Of a stretch of 64,000 nt of DNA, positions 52,201-60,663 are shown piece by piece. The stretch covers positions 744,001 through 808,000 of the forward strand of contig CANLQO010000002.1 of NCBI GenBank assembly GCA_947493335.1, given 5' to 3'. A program made the translations under genes and the position numbers. This DNA is from an uncultured Paracoccaceae bacterium (GTDB lineage: Bacteria > Pseudomonadota > Alphaproteobacteria > Rhodobacterales > Rhodobacteraceae). Numbering within the stretch: the first letter of the stretch is position 1; each line of letters opens with the position of its first letter. A model generated the notes under the pieces. The model saw only the letters and a program-made list of their open reading frames with translations, was not told where the DNA came from and searched no databases.

Positions 52201-53484
52201 ATGAACATTAAGACGCTGATTGCCGCCGCTGTGGCTGGCACGATGACCGCAGGGTCGGCGGTGGCCGATCTGGTCATTCCTGATCTGTCCTATCGCACCG
52301 GGCCTTATGCGGCTGGTGGCACACCGGTGTCGGATGGCTATCAGGATTATTTCAACATGCTCAACGCGCGCGATGGCGGTATTGGCGGCGTGCCGATCCG
52401 CATTGTGGAATGCGAGACCGGCTATAACACCGAGAAGGGTGTGGAATGCTATGAGAGCACAAAGGGTGAAGGCGCGTTGATTTATCAACCGCTGTCGACC
52501 GGGATCACCTATCAGCTGATCCCCAAGGTGACGGCGGATAACATCCCGCTGCACACCATGGGCTATGGCCGGACATCTGCCGCCAATGGTGAGGTGTTCA
52601 ACTGGGTCTTCAACTACCCGGCGAACTACTGGGACGCGGCATCGGTGGCGGTGAACTATCTGCTGGATGAGAATGGCGGCAGCCTTGATGGCAAGACCAT
52701 CGCGCTGGTCTATCATAACTCCGCCTATGGCAAGGAGCCCATTCGCACGCTGGAAGCGCTGTCGGAAATGCACGGTTATGACCTGAGCCTGATCGCCGTG
52801 GACCATCCCGGCCAGGAGCAGAAGTCGCAGTGGCTGCAGATCCGTCGGGAGCGTCCGGATTACGTCCTGATGTGGGGCTGGGGTGTCATGAACCAGGTGG
52901 CCGTACAGGAAGCGGCGAACATCAACTTTCCAATGGAGAACTTCATTGGCAACTGGTGGGCCGGGTCCGAGCATGACGTGTTGCCCGCAGGTGATGCGGC
53001 GACAGGCTACAAGTCGCTGGCGATGACGCGGTCGGCTGACTATCCGGTCTTTGGTCATATCACCGAATATGTGCATGACGCAGGCAATGCCGCAGGCGAC
53101 GGGTCCAACATGGGCACGGTGCTTTACACACGCGGGATGTATGCTGCGATGCTGGCGGCTGAAGCCATCGCCAAAGCGCAGGAGATCCACGGTGTTGCGG
53201 AAATCACGCCCGCGATGATGCGCGACGGGATGGAAGCGCTGGACATCACAGCGGAACGGATGGCCGAACTGGGCATGCCGGACATCGGGCCCGCGTTCTC
53301 GGTCTCTTGCGAGGATCACGGCGGTACGGGGCTTGGTCTTGTGCAGCAGTGGGACGCCGCTGCCGGGGTCTGGAACCCGCTGACGGATTTCATCGCACCT
53401 GACAACAGCGTGACCGATCCGTTGATCGCCGAAGACAGCGCGGCCTTTGCCGCCGAAAACAACATCGAGGCCGGTTGCCTGTGA
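52201..53484 (+). CDS. ABC transporter substrate-binding protein, LivK type
   Basis: A 427-residue periplasmic type I binding protein with a signal peptide (cut near GSAVADL). The mature start is DLSYRTGPYAAGGTPVSDGYQDYFNMLNARDGGIGG in pieces. It differs from amino-acid-binding LivJ by this RTGPYA start and by the aromatic-rich region FNWVFNYPANYWD and IGNWWAGSEHDV, which may line a hydrophobic solute site. ATG 52201 follows GGGAGG. A strong hairpin terminator immediately downstream would favour high levels of this protein. Confidence 0.88.
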   Translation: MNIKTLIAAAVAGTMTAGSAVADLVIPDLSYRTGPYAAGGTPVSDGYQDYFNMLNARDGGIGGVPIRIVECETGYNTEKGVECYESTKGEGALIYQPLSTGITYQLIPKVTADNIPLHTMGYGRTSAANGEVFNWVFNYPANYWDAASVAVNYLLDENGGSLDGKTIALVYHNSAYGKEPIRTLEALSEMHGYDLSLIAVDHPGQEQKSQWLQIRRERPDYVLMWGWGVMNQVAVQEAANINFPMENFIGNWWAGSEHDVLPAGDAATGYKSLAMTRSADYPVFGHITEYVHDAGNAAGDGSNMGTVLYTRGMYAAMLAAEAIAKAQEIHGVAEITPAMMRDGMEALDITAERMAELGMPDIGPAFSVSCEDHGGTGLGLVQQWDAAAGVWNPLTDFIAPDNSVTDPLIAEDSAAFAAENNIEAGCL

Positions 53485-53495
53485 TGTGAATGTTG

Positions 53496-53530
53496 CCCCG
53501 GCCCAGCATGTGTTGGGCCGGGGTATTTTT
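53496..53530 (+). terminator. Terminator/attenuator after the binding-protein gene
   Basis: CCCCGGCCCA (53496-53505) pairs perfectly with TGGGCCGGGG (53514-53523) around an eight-base loop and is followed by TATTTTT. It lies between the binding protein and the LivF-type gene in the same direction, so part of the transcripts probably end here. Confidence 0.75.
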
Positions 53531-53566
53531 GGATTGATTGCCAAACAGAGACGGGACGCCCAAGCG

Positions 53567-54388
53567 ATGTTGGACAGCGCAGAGACAGAGACCCTGCTAG
53601 AGGTCAACAATATCGAGGTGATCTATAACCATGTGATCCTTGTGCTGAAGGGCGTGAGCCTGACAGTCCCGAAGGGCGGGATCACCGCGCTTTTGGGCGG
53701 CAATGGTGCGGGCAAGACCACAACGCTCAAGGCGATTTCAAACCTGCTGCATTCCGAACGTGGTGAGGTGACCAAGGGTTCGATCCACTATCGTGGTGAC
53801 CGGGTGCAGGACAGTTCACCCTCTGATCTGGTGAAACGGGGCGTCATTCAGGTGATGGAAGGGCGGCATTGCTTTGAACACCTGACGATCGAAGAGAACC
53901 TGATGACCGGGGCCTATACACGTGCTGACGGCGCGCGGAAGGTGAGCGAAGACCTTGATCTGGTCTATACCTATTTCCCGCGTCTCAAAGAGCGGCGAAA
54001 AAGTCAGGCGGGCTATACCTCTGGCGGGGAACAGCAAATGTGCGCGATTGGCCGCGCGCTTATGAGCCGCCCGGAGACGATCCTGCTGGATGAACCGAGC
54101 ATGGGGCTGGCACCACAACTGGTGGAAGAGATCTTCACCATTGTGAAGAACCTCAACGAACAAGAGGGCGTGTCGTTCCTGCTGGCTGAGCAGAACACCA
54201 ATGTGGCGCTGCGCTTTGCCCATCACGGCTATATTCTGGAAAGCGGGCGGGTGGTGATGGAAGGCCCTGCGGCAGAGCTGCGCGAGAACCCGGATGTGAA
54301 GGAATTTTATCTGGGCATGTCGGACGAGGGCCGCAAGTCGTTTCGCGATGTCAGGTCATACCGGCGGCGGAAGCGCTGGTTGGCCTAG
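53567..54388 (+). CDS. ABC transporter ATP-binding protein, LivF type
   Basis: A 273-residue ATPase. Walker A is GGNGAGKTTT, the Q-loop is VIQVMEGRHCFEHLTIEENL, the signature is TSGGEQQMCAIGRAL (without the leading L), Walker B is ILLDEPSMGLAP and LAEQNTNVALRF closes the core. It has a longer basic C-terminal tail (SFRDVRSYRRRKRWLA) than classical LivF. ATG 53567 gives MLDSAETETLLEVNN; the frame is open further upstream through the terminator, which argues against a longer product. Last gene of the ABC cluster. Confidence 0.87.
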   Translation: MLDSAETETLLEVNNIEVIYNHVILVLKGVSLTVPKGGITALLGGNGAGKTTTLKAISNLLHSERGEVTKGSIHYRGDRVQDSSPSDLVKRGVIQVMEGRHCFEHLTIEENLMTGAYTRADGARKVSEDLDLVYTYFPRLKERRKSQAGYTSGGEQQMCAIGRALMSRPETILLDEPSMGLAPQLVEEIFTIVKNLNEQEGVSFLLAEQNTNVALRFAHHGYILESGRVVMEGPAAELRENPDVKEFYLGMSDEGRKSFRDVRSYRRRKRWLA

Positions 54389-54508
54389 CGGCGGATTCCG
54401 GGCAAAGTTGACTGTCGCTACACCTGCGCGAATGACGGGTAACGCAGGCGCACAGCAAGGAACCTGCAACCTGCACGCCACCAAATTTCAAAAACCAGGA
54501 GGCAGTTA

Positions 54509-55288
54509 ATGGGCGGTTACACAGGCAGCCGGACGCAGCACGCGCTTTTGCGCACCAAGACCGCGCATTCGGACGTCGATTTCGACCGCAAATTGGCTGA
54601 CGCTGTCGACACAACCAAACAATTTCTGAACGAGGGCGGCAAACGGCCATCATTCTCATTTCTGGCAAACGTTTGCGAGGCAACCAGCCATAGACGCTGC
54701 ATGAACGTGAGAGAGATCGAGGCGATTGATTTTGACCGGTGGCGACTTGCGACGGAACTGCGCTTGCTGCAATGGCGCATTGAGGCGACCACAAAGCATG
54801 CGCAAACGCGATGGTCGCCGGCTGGCCTGTCGCAATATTTGCATTTGGCAATCAGTCTTGCACTGACCGGACGAGAAGCGCTGGCATTGCCCATCTTTCA
54901 GAAGCTCGCGCAGGGCATTGAACCCGTTTTGACAAAAATGTCTTCGAGGAAAGACAAAACGCGTGATTGGGGGGCGATCGGCTTTGTGTTTCGGGCCGTT
55001 CTTGAGGCGAACGCTGTGCCGAAGTCTCTTTGCGCGACCACGGAGCTTTCCTTGGAGCAGGCTATGGTTGCTCGGTCCACGTATTCTGATGGCCGGGACC
55101 CACATGGCGCACTTCTATGTCACTTTGGTGCCGACCTCATACCGGTTGAGCTTATCTTTCTGTCGCGGGCCTTGGGACATCCAGATGCTGAAATGTCAGC
55201 ACTTGACGATGGGATCCGAACGTCAGGCTATCCGGCAAACGAAGCTTTTCAGGAAATCGACATGGAGCTAAGCATCGCTGGAATCTGA
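54509..55288 (+). CDS. Hypothetical protein, unknown family
   Basis: A 259-residue soluble protein that I do not recognise. It has no signal peptide or membrane helix. Residues 100-145 (LSQYLHLAISLALTGREALALPIFQKLAQG region) look like a helical repeat, and the N-terminal third is charged. A textbook AGGAGG (54497-54502) lies six bases before ATG 54509, so it is very probably expressed. Base composition is lower in GC than around it (32/60 in the row at 54661 against 37/60 at 54061). It stands between two transport operons with long untranslated flanks, which suggests a recent arrival. Confidence 0.65.
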   Translation: MGGYTGSRTQHALLRTKTAHSDVDFDRKLADAVDTTKQFLNEGGKRPSFSFLANVCEATSHRRCMNVREIEAIDFDRWRLATELRLLQWRIEATTKHAQTRWSPAGLSQYLHLAISLALTGREALALPIFQKLAQGIEPVLTKMSSRKDKTRDWGAIGFVFRAVLEANAVPKSLCATTELSLEQAMVARSTYSDGRDPHGALLCHFGADLIPVELIFLSRALGHPDAEMSALDDGIRTSGYPANEAFQEIDMELSIAGI

Positions 55289-55763
55289 GCGATGCAATGG
55301 CGTCATTGCGTTTCAGCTATCTTATCATCCGCGACATTGAAGCCGACAATTGCCGGATCGCGGCAAGGTCGGCTCTTTGAGTCCTTTTTTGCCATCGGCA
55401 CTGCCAACACATCAGATATCCCTTTCTGAGGTCGTTTCTTGCGCAGGTTAGTCTGAAAAGTATGTGTTTTTGATGATAATTCATCGGCAACGAAGTTGCG
55501 TTGCGGGGCAGGATTGCTGACCTTCATGTCGCGCGGAGGTGGCAGAAGCCCCGATCTGGCGTGTTTTTGGCGTGTTGTGGCTGTGCCGCGTCCACGCGTC
55601 CCTTATGGGAGTCGCGGCGTCGCGTTGCGATTCATCCCCTATTGAGGGGCAGTTTGATAAAATCGTATGTGTGTTTGCCGGTATCGTATTTGCGCGACCA
55701 AATCGAATCCGCCACGCTTAGGGACACAGAAAATACCAAACTGTGATTTCTGGGAGGAAAAAC
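55289..55763 (+). other. Lower-GC intergenic region upstream of the polyol operon
   Basis: 475 bases with no convincing gene; a minus-strand frame of 74 codons at 55303-55527 has no family features or ribosome site that I can support. GC is low for the window (28/60 in the row at 55381). CCCCT/AGGGG (55636-55649) is a small hairpin that could end transcription of the orphan gene. The right end carries direct repeats likely to serve the polyol operon promoter. Confidence 0.5.
55662..55694 (+). promoter_or_regulatory. Direct repeats 21 bases apart upstream of the polyol operon
   Basis: ATCGTATGTGTG (55662-55673) and ATCGTATTTGCG (55683-55694) match at 10 of 12 positions with a 21-base offset, two helical turns, as for the paired half-sites of AraC-family activators. 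The operon encodes such a regulator at 59770-60663. They lie 70-100 bases ahead of the binding-protein start. Confidence 0.5.
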
Positions 55764-57053
55764 ATGAAATCTCTACGCAATACGGCCCTTGGGCTGTCGA
55801 TGGTGGTTGCCTCGGCGCCATTTGCGGCAGCGGACGGCCATGCAAGCCTGACCATCGCGATCGTCAACAACGGTCATATGATCAACATGCAGACAGTGGC
55901 AGAAGCCTACACCGAAGAGACCGGTGTGGAGCTGAACTGGGTGTCGCTGGAAGAAGGTGTTCTGCGCGAGCAGGTGACATCCGACACGGCCACCGGCGGT
56001 GGTCAGTACGACATCATCAACATCGGCATGCAGGAAGCGCCGATCTGGGGTTCTGCTGGCTGGATTGAGCCGCTCAACTTCAGTGACGCATATGACGTCG
56101 AAGACCTGTTGCCTGCGATGCGCGCGGGTCTGAGCCATGATGGCACGCTTTATGCGGCACCTTTCTACGGTGAATCCTCGATGGTGATGTATCGCGGTGA
56201 TCTGGCCGATGCGGCTGGCGTGTCCATCGCTGACAACGACTCTTGGGAAAACGTGAAGGCGGCTGCCGCTGCCATGCATGACCCTGACAATGGCGTCTAT
56301 GGTGCCTGCCTGCGCGGTAAGCCGGGCTGGGGCGACAACGCGGCCTTCATCACCACGGTCGCCAACTCTTTCGGTGCGCGCTGGTTTGATGAAAACTATG
56401 TGCCACAGCTCGACAGCCCAGAGTGGAACGCTGCCGTCAACTTCTACGTCGATCTGCTGAGCTCTTACGGCCCTCCGGGTTCGGAAGGAAACTCTTTCAA
56501 CGAGATCCTGGCGCTTTACAACGAAGACAAGTGTGGTCTGTGGATTGACGCGACAATCGCTGCGTCGTTCCTTGAGAACGAGAACGTGCGCTATGCACAG
56601 TCGCCCAACGCCGGCAACCCGGTTGGTGCAAACTGGCTGTGGGCTTGGGCCTTTGCAATTCCTGCTGGTTCACCCAACGCTGAAGAAGCGCAGAAGTTCA
56701 TCGAATGGGCGACCTCGAAAGAGTACGTGCAGGCCGTGGGTAACCACCCTGAGTTCGGTTGGGGTTCCGTGCCCACCGGTCAGCGTGCGTCGACCTATGA
56801 GCTGCCAGAGTTCAAAGCGGCTGCTGGTTTTGCAGAAGCCGAGATGATGGCGATTGACTCTGCTGCGCCGGAAGCAACTGATCTGAAGCCATACGTCGGT
56901 GTTCAGTTCGTGGCGATCCCCGAGTTCCCTGAAATCGGGTCTGCCTTCGGTCAGGAAATGGCTGCTGCACTGTCCGGTGCGAAGTCTGTCGAAGACGCGC
57001 TGGCCGCAGCACAGGCTGCCGCAGTCGCAGTCATGGACGAAGCTGGCTACTAA
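55764..57053 (+). CDS. smoE: Polyol ABC transporter, substrate-binding protein
   Basis: A 429-residue periplasmic binding protein of the sugar (CUT1) class. The signal peptide ends near FAAADG. LTIAIVNNGHMINMQ and YDIINIGMQEAPIWG open the mature fold. WSVG-type aromatic residues occur in WDENYV and NWLWAWAFAIPAGSPNAEEAQKFIEWAT, the conserved C-terminal lobe. It resembles SmoE of the R. sphaeroides sorbitol/mannitol system. The start follows GGGAGG. A hairpin downstream probably limits read-through to the permeases. The polyol assignment rests on the dehydrogenase genes of the same operon. Confidence 0.86.
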   Translation: MKSLRNTALGLSMVVASAPFAAADGHASLTIAIVNNGHMINMQTVAEAYTEETGVELNWVSLEEGVLREQVTSDTATGGGQYDIINIGMQEAPIWGSAGWIEPLNFSDAYDVEDLLPAMRAGLSHDGTLYAAPFYGESSMVMYRGDLADAAGVSIADNDSWENVKAAAAAMHDPDNGVYGACLRGKPGWGDNAAFITTVANSFGARWFDENYVPQLDSPEWNAAVNFYVDLLSSYGPPGSEGNSFNEILALYNEDKCGLWIDATIAASFLENENVRYAQSPNAGNPVGANWLWAWAFAIPAGSPNAEEAQKFIEWATSKEYVQAVGNHPEFGWGSVPTGQRASTYELPEFKAAAGFAEAEMMAIDSAAPEATDLKPYVGVQFVAIPEFPEIGSAFGQEMAAALSGAKSVEDALAAAQAAAVAVMDEAGY

Positions 57054-57067
57054 GCCGCTCACGTGAC

Positions 57068-57095
57068 GGGACCCGGCCTGACGTGGCCGGGTCCC
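57068..57095 (+). terminator. Hairpin attenuator between binding protein and permease genes
   Basis: GGGACCCGGCC (57068-57078) and GGCCGGGTCCC (57085-57095) form a perfect 11-base stem with a six-base loop, 14 bases after the smoE stop. There is no T-tract, so it more likely stabilises the smoE message or lowers read-through than stops transcription completely. Confidence 0.6.
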
Positions 57096-57219
57096 ACCCC
57101 CCAATCGCATGATTTGCTCGCTGACCTGAACCGCGCAATATTGTTGCCGCTGGCTGGCCAACGACACCCGCCACACGACCAACCGACCTGAACCTCCGCT
57201 TTGCAAGGGTACTCTCGCC

Positions 57220-58158
57220 ATGTCTGACAGATTTATCCCACGCCTGCTGCAAACACCCGCTGTGATCCTGTTGCTGATCTGGATGCTGGTCCCGCTGAGC
57301 ATGACGCTGTTCTTTTCGTTCATTCGCTACGCGCTGAACAACCTGCGGCGACCGGAATGGACGACCCCCGATATCGCCAACTGGCGGGGTTTCGGGAACT
57401 ACAACTACGTTTTGAACAACAAGGACTTCTGGTTCGCCATTCAGAACTCTGTCCTGATCGTGGTCAGCATTCTGGTGATCACCGTGATCCTGGGGCTTGC
57501 CATCGCGGTGCTGATTAACCGGTCGTTCCCGGGGCGCGGCATTGTGCGGGTTTTGCTGATCTCGCCCTTCTTTGTGATGCCTGCGGTGAACGCGGTTTTG
57601 TGGATCAACATGATCCTTGATCCGGTGCTGGGTCTAAACGGAGTCGCCGTTGGAGCCATCAATGACATGGTGGCGGGGCTAAAGGATTTCCCGGTGCTGG
57701 GCGGGTTCTTTGCACTTTGGCCCGAGCTTGAGCCGATCTCGTTTCGCGCGACACAGACATCCGCCTATGCAGTCATCATGATGGTGGCCTGGCAGTGGAC
57801 GCCCTTTGCGGTGCTGATCTTTATGACCTCGTTGCAGTCCGAGGATGAGAGCCAGAAGGAAGCCGCCACGCTGGACGGTGCCGGGGCGTGGTCGCAGTTC
57901 ATCAACCTGACTGTGCCGCATCTGGCCCGGCCCATCGCGATTGTGGTGATGATCCAGTCGATCTTTCACCTCTCGCTTTATGCAGAGATCGAGATCGTCA
58001 GCCGCGGCAATGGCAACAAAAACCTGCCGTATCTGATCGGCGAGTTTTCATCCAACAACATCGGTGCGGCAAGCGCCACGGGCATTTTCGCCGTCATTCT
58101 GGCCAACATCATCGCGATTTTCCTGCTGCGCATGGTTGGCAAGAGCCTGATGGATTAA
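57220..58158 (+). CDS. smoF: Polyol ABC transporter, permease 1
   Basis: A 312-residue permease with six helices, MalF class. LLLIWMLVPLSMTLFFSF is the first helix. QKEAATLDGAGAWSQFINLTVPHLARP is the EAA loop (E-A-A-x-x-D-G-A) that contacts the ATPase. Its N-terminus follows 166 bases of spacer with a hairpin. It forms the channel with the next gene's product. Confidence 0.9.
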   Translation: MSDRFIPRLLQTPAVILLLIWMLVPLSMTLFFSFIRYALNNLRRPEWTTPDIANWRGFGNYNYVLNNKDFWFAIQNSVLIVVSILVITVILGLAIAVLINRSFPGRGIVRVLLISPFFVMPAVNAVLWINMILDPVLGLNGVAVGAINDMVAGLKDFPVLGGFFALWPELEPISFRATQTSAYAVIMMVAWQWTPFAVLIFMTSLQSEDESQKEAATLDGAGAWSQFINLTVPHLARPIAIVVMIQSIFHLSLYAEIEIVSRGNGNKNLPYLIGEFSSNNIGAASATGIFAVILANIIAIFLLRMVGKSLMD

Positions 58159-58170
58159 GGGAGCAAGACA

Positions 58171-59007
58171 ATGGCAGCTGTGACTGAACGCTCAAGATTC
58201 GGCGAAATCCTGTGGCCTGTGGTGGCCTGGATCGTGGCCCTGATCTTCTTCTTTCCGATCTTCTGGATGGTTTTCACCAGCTTCAAGACGGACGCGGATG
58301 CGGTGAAGCCGGAACATCTGTTCTTCTTCACGCCGACGTTGGAGAACTACGCCAACATGACCGAGAATTACGACTATTGGCGCTTTGCCATCAACTCGGT
58401 CATCACCTCGACCTTTGCGACACTTTTCGCATTGGCCGTGGGGGTGCCTTGCGCCTATGCCATGGCGTTCAATCCAAGCCGGCACACCAAGGACATCCTG
58501 ATGTGGATGCTGTCGACCAAGATGTTGCCCGCCGCCGCAGTGCTTTATCCGATGACGTTTCTGACCAAGAACTTCCTTGGCATCTATGACACGCACTTTC
58601 TGGTCATTCTGGTGCTGTGCCTGATCAACCTGCCGATCGCGATCTGGATGTTGTTCACCTACTTCAAGGAAATCCCGAAGGAAATCATCGAAGCCAGCAA
58701 GATGGACGGTGTCACCACTTGGGGCGAGATCAAGGACATCCTGATCCCGCTGGCCTGGGGTGGTGTGGCCTCGACCGCGTTGCTGACCTTCATCTTTTGC
58801 TGGAACGAGGCCTATTGGACTGTGCGCCTGACGACCGTAGACGCGGCGACCCTGTCCAAGCTGATCGAAGGCAACCGCGCACCTGAAGGGTTGTTCTTTG
58901 GACGCTTGTCGGCTGTGTCGACAGCCGCCGTGGGCCCGATCATCGTGTTGGGCTGGTTCTGCCAGAAGCAGTTGGTGCAAGGCCTGACCTTTGGTGCGGT
59001 GAAGTGA
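58171..59007 (+). CDS. smoG: Polyol ABC transporter, permease 2
   Basis: A 278-residue MalG-class permease. FFFPIFWMVFTSFKTDADA is the typical first helix and loop, followed by TKMLPAAAVLYPMTFL and the EAA loop EIIEASKMDGVTTWGEIKDILIPLAWGG. The C-terminus ends in KQLVQGLTFGAVK, the usual G-(x)-T-x-G-A-V-K end of MalG proteins. GGGAGC lies ahead of ATG 58171. Its stop overlaps the start of the dehydrogenase gene. Confidence 0.9.
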   Translation: MAAVTERSRFGEILWPVVAWIVALIFFFPIFWMVFTSFKTDADAVKPEHLFFFTPTLENYANMTENYDYWRFAINSVITSTFATLFALAVGVPCAYAMAFNPSRHTKDILMWMLSTKMLPAAAVLYPMTFLTKNFLGIYDTHFLVILVLCLINLPIAIWMLFTYFKEIPKEIIEASKMDGVTTWGEIKDILIPLAWGGVASTALLTFIFCWNEAYWTVRLTTVDAATLSKLIEGNRAPEGLFFGRLSAVSTAAVGPIIVLGWFCQKQLVQGLTFGAVK

Positions 59008-59765
59008 TGCTGAACCCCGCCCCCACGGACCTGACTGGTAAGGTCGCACTTGTTACCGGTGCAGTCGGCGGCATCGGGGCCAGCGCGGTCGCGCATTTCG
59101 CAGAGCTTGGCGCAGTGGTCTATGCCACGGACATCGCAGAAAGCTTTGAGGGAAATGCCACATACCGCGCCTTCAATCTGCTGGACGATGAAGGATTGGA
59201 CGCCTGTCAGGACTGGATCGCCGAGATCAAGCCCGACATCCTGTTCAATAACGCCGCGATATTCGACATGGGTTCGGTGCTGGACGCGGATCTGGCCCAG
59301 TATGACCGTCTGTTCGGGGTCAACGTCCGGGCCTTTTACGCAGTGATGCAGGCCACGGCCAAAGCGATGGTGGATGCAGGCAAACCGGGCAGCATCATCA
59401 ATCTGGCCTCTCAGGCCGGTCATCGTGGCGAGGCGCTGGTGGCGCATTATTGCGCCACTAAGGCGGCCGTGATCAGTTATACGCAATCCGCTGCGCTGGC
59501 GTTGGCACCCCACAAAATCCGCGTAAATGCGATCAGCCCCGGTGTGATCGACACGCCGATGTGGAAAGAGGTCGACGCCCTTTTTGCCAAGTTCGAAGGC
59601 AAGCCATTGGGCCAGAAAAAGCGCGAGGTGGGTGAGGCCGTGCCACTGGGTTACATGGGGGCGCCCGATGATGTTGCCCGCGCGGCTGTGTTCCTTGCCT
59701 CTGATCAATCCGCCTATATGACGGCCCAGACGATTGGCGTCGACGGCGGGAATGTCCTGAGGTAG
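59007..59765 (+). CDS. smoS: Short-chain dehydrogenase, polyol dehydrogenase SmoS-like
   Basis: A 252-residue SDR. The cofactor motif is TGAVGGIGASA, the NAD adenine site is AFNLLDDEGL, NNAAIF is the N-N-A-G equivalent and the catalytic residues are in SQAGHRGEALVAHYCATKAAV (S-x12-Y-x3-K). GEALVxxYCATKAAVIS and GQKKREVGEAVPLGYMG closely resemble SmoS of R. sphaeroides, which oxidises sorbitol, galactitol and related polyols. ATG 59007 overlaps the smoG stop; a GTG one codon upstream is possible. Confidence 0.85.
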   Translation: MLNPAPTDLTGKVALVTGAVGGIGASAVAHFAELGAVVYATDIAESFEGNATYRAFNLLDDEGLDACQDWIAEIKPDILFNNAAIFDMGSVLDADLAQYDRLFGVNVRAFYAVMQATAKAMVDAGKPGSIINLASQAGHRGEALVAHYCATKAAVISYTQSAALALAPHKIRVNAISPGVIDTPMWKEVDALFAKFEGKPLGQKKREVGEAVPLGYMGAPDDVARAAVFLASDQSAYMTAQTIGVDGGNVLR

Positions 59766-59769
59766 CGCG

Positions 59770-60663
59770 ATGTCCATTATCAAACCCGAAATCGAAATGG
59801 TTGACCGCAGCGTCCGGTCGATCCGCTATCTTGAACATGGCTGGCCCACCGATCTGTGCCGCTGGCATGCCCATGAAGAGATTGAGCTGCACCTGATCGT
59901 CGAAACACGCGGCAAGGCCTTTGTCGGCGACTATATCGGCGATTTCAAAGCGGGCGATCTGTTCATGACGGGGCCCAATCTGCCGCACAACTGGATCACC
60001 GACAAAGTTTACTCAGAGGCAGTTGCGACCCGCGACATGCTGGTTCAGTTCAGCCACGAGAGCGTGGAAAAACTGGCCGAGGGGTTCCCCGAGTTCAGTC
60101 AGGTGTTGCAATTGCTGCAACTGGCGCAATCAGGCATCAAATTCGAGGGGTTCAACCCAACGTTTGCCCGCGGGCACATGGAATCCATCCGTGACAGCAA
60201 GGGGGCTGAACGGATCCTCGCCTTTGTCCGGTTTCTGGTGCGTTTGAATGAGCACGCCGAGAAAAAGACCCTGTCGGCGGCCAAGCTGATCCAGCCCGAA
60301 GGCGGCAGCAAGCAGGCCCGCATCGCAGAGGTGGTGGACCACATCACCAACAACTTCCGCGAGCAGTTTTCTGTCAAACAGGCCGCCGAGATGGCAGGCA
60401 TGACCGAGATCACGTTCAGCCGCAATTTCCAGACTGTGACCGGGCACGGCTTTGTCGAATTCCTGAACCGGATCAGGATCGGGCAGGCGTGCGGGCTTTT
60501 GTATGCTTCTGACGATCAGATCATCACGATTGCGCAGGAGGCGGGGTTCAAGAACCTGGCAAACTTCAACCGGCACTTCTTGAAACTGAAGGGCATGACG
60601 CCATCAGAATATCGCGAAACCGCGCGGCGGGACCTTATTCCGCAGATGGACGGTGCATCATGA
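59770..60663 (+). CDS. AraC family transcriptional regulator
   Basis: A 297-residue regulator. The N-terminal cupin-like sensing domain is CRWHAHEEIELHLI, with metal/sugar-pocket histidines, and KAGDLFMTGPNLPHNW. The C-terminal double helix-turn-helix is FSVKQAAEMAGMTEITFSRNFQTVTG and ITIAQEAGFKNLANFNRHFLKLKGMTPSEYRE. It lies between the polyol dehydrogenase and mannitol dehydrogenase genes, and its stop overlaps mtlK (ATGA), so it is co-expressed with the operon it most likely activates via the repeats at 55662-55694. Confidence 0.9.
   Translation: MSIIKPEIEMVDRSVRSIRYLEHGWPTDLCRWHAHEEIELHLIVETRGKAFVGDYIGDFKAGDLFMTGPNLPHNWITDKVYSEAVATRDMLVQFSHESVEKLAEGFPEFSQVLQLLQLAQSGIKFEGFNPTFARGHMESIRDSKGAERILAFVRFLVRLNEHAEKKTLSAAKLIQPEGGSKQARIAEVVDHITNNFREQFSVKQAAEMAGMTEITFSRNFQTVTGHGFVEFLNRIRIGQACGLLYASDDQIITIAQEAGFKNLANFNRHFLKLKGMTPSEYRETARRDLIPQMDGAS

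Noticed and set aside
52108-53610. A 500-codon open frame on the minus strand opposite the LivK-type gene.
   Set aside because: It is the antisense shadow of a well-supported binding-protein gene, has no family features, and arises from the high GC of the third codon positions. The same reasoning removes other long antisense frames, such as 10610-11485, 12519-13472 and 44407-45282.
55303-55527. A 74-codon minus-strand frame before the polyol operon.
   Set aside because: No ribosome-binding site or family resemblance could be supported, and low-complexity basic content suggests chance.
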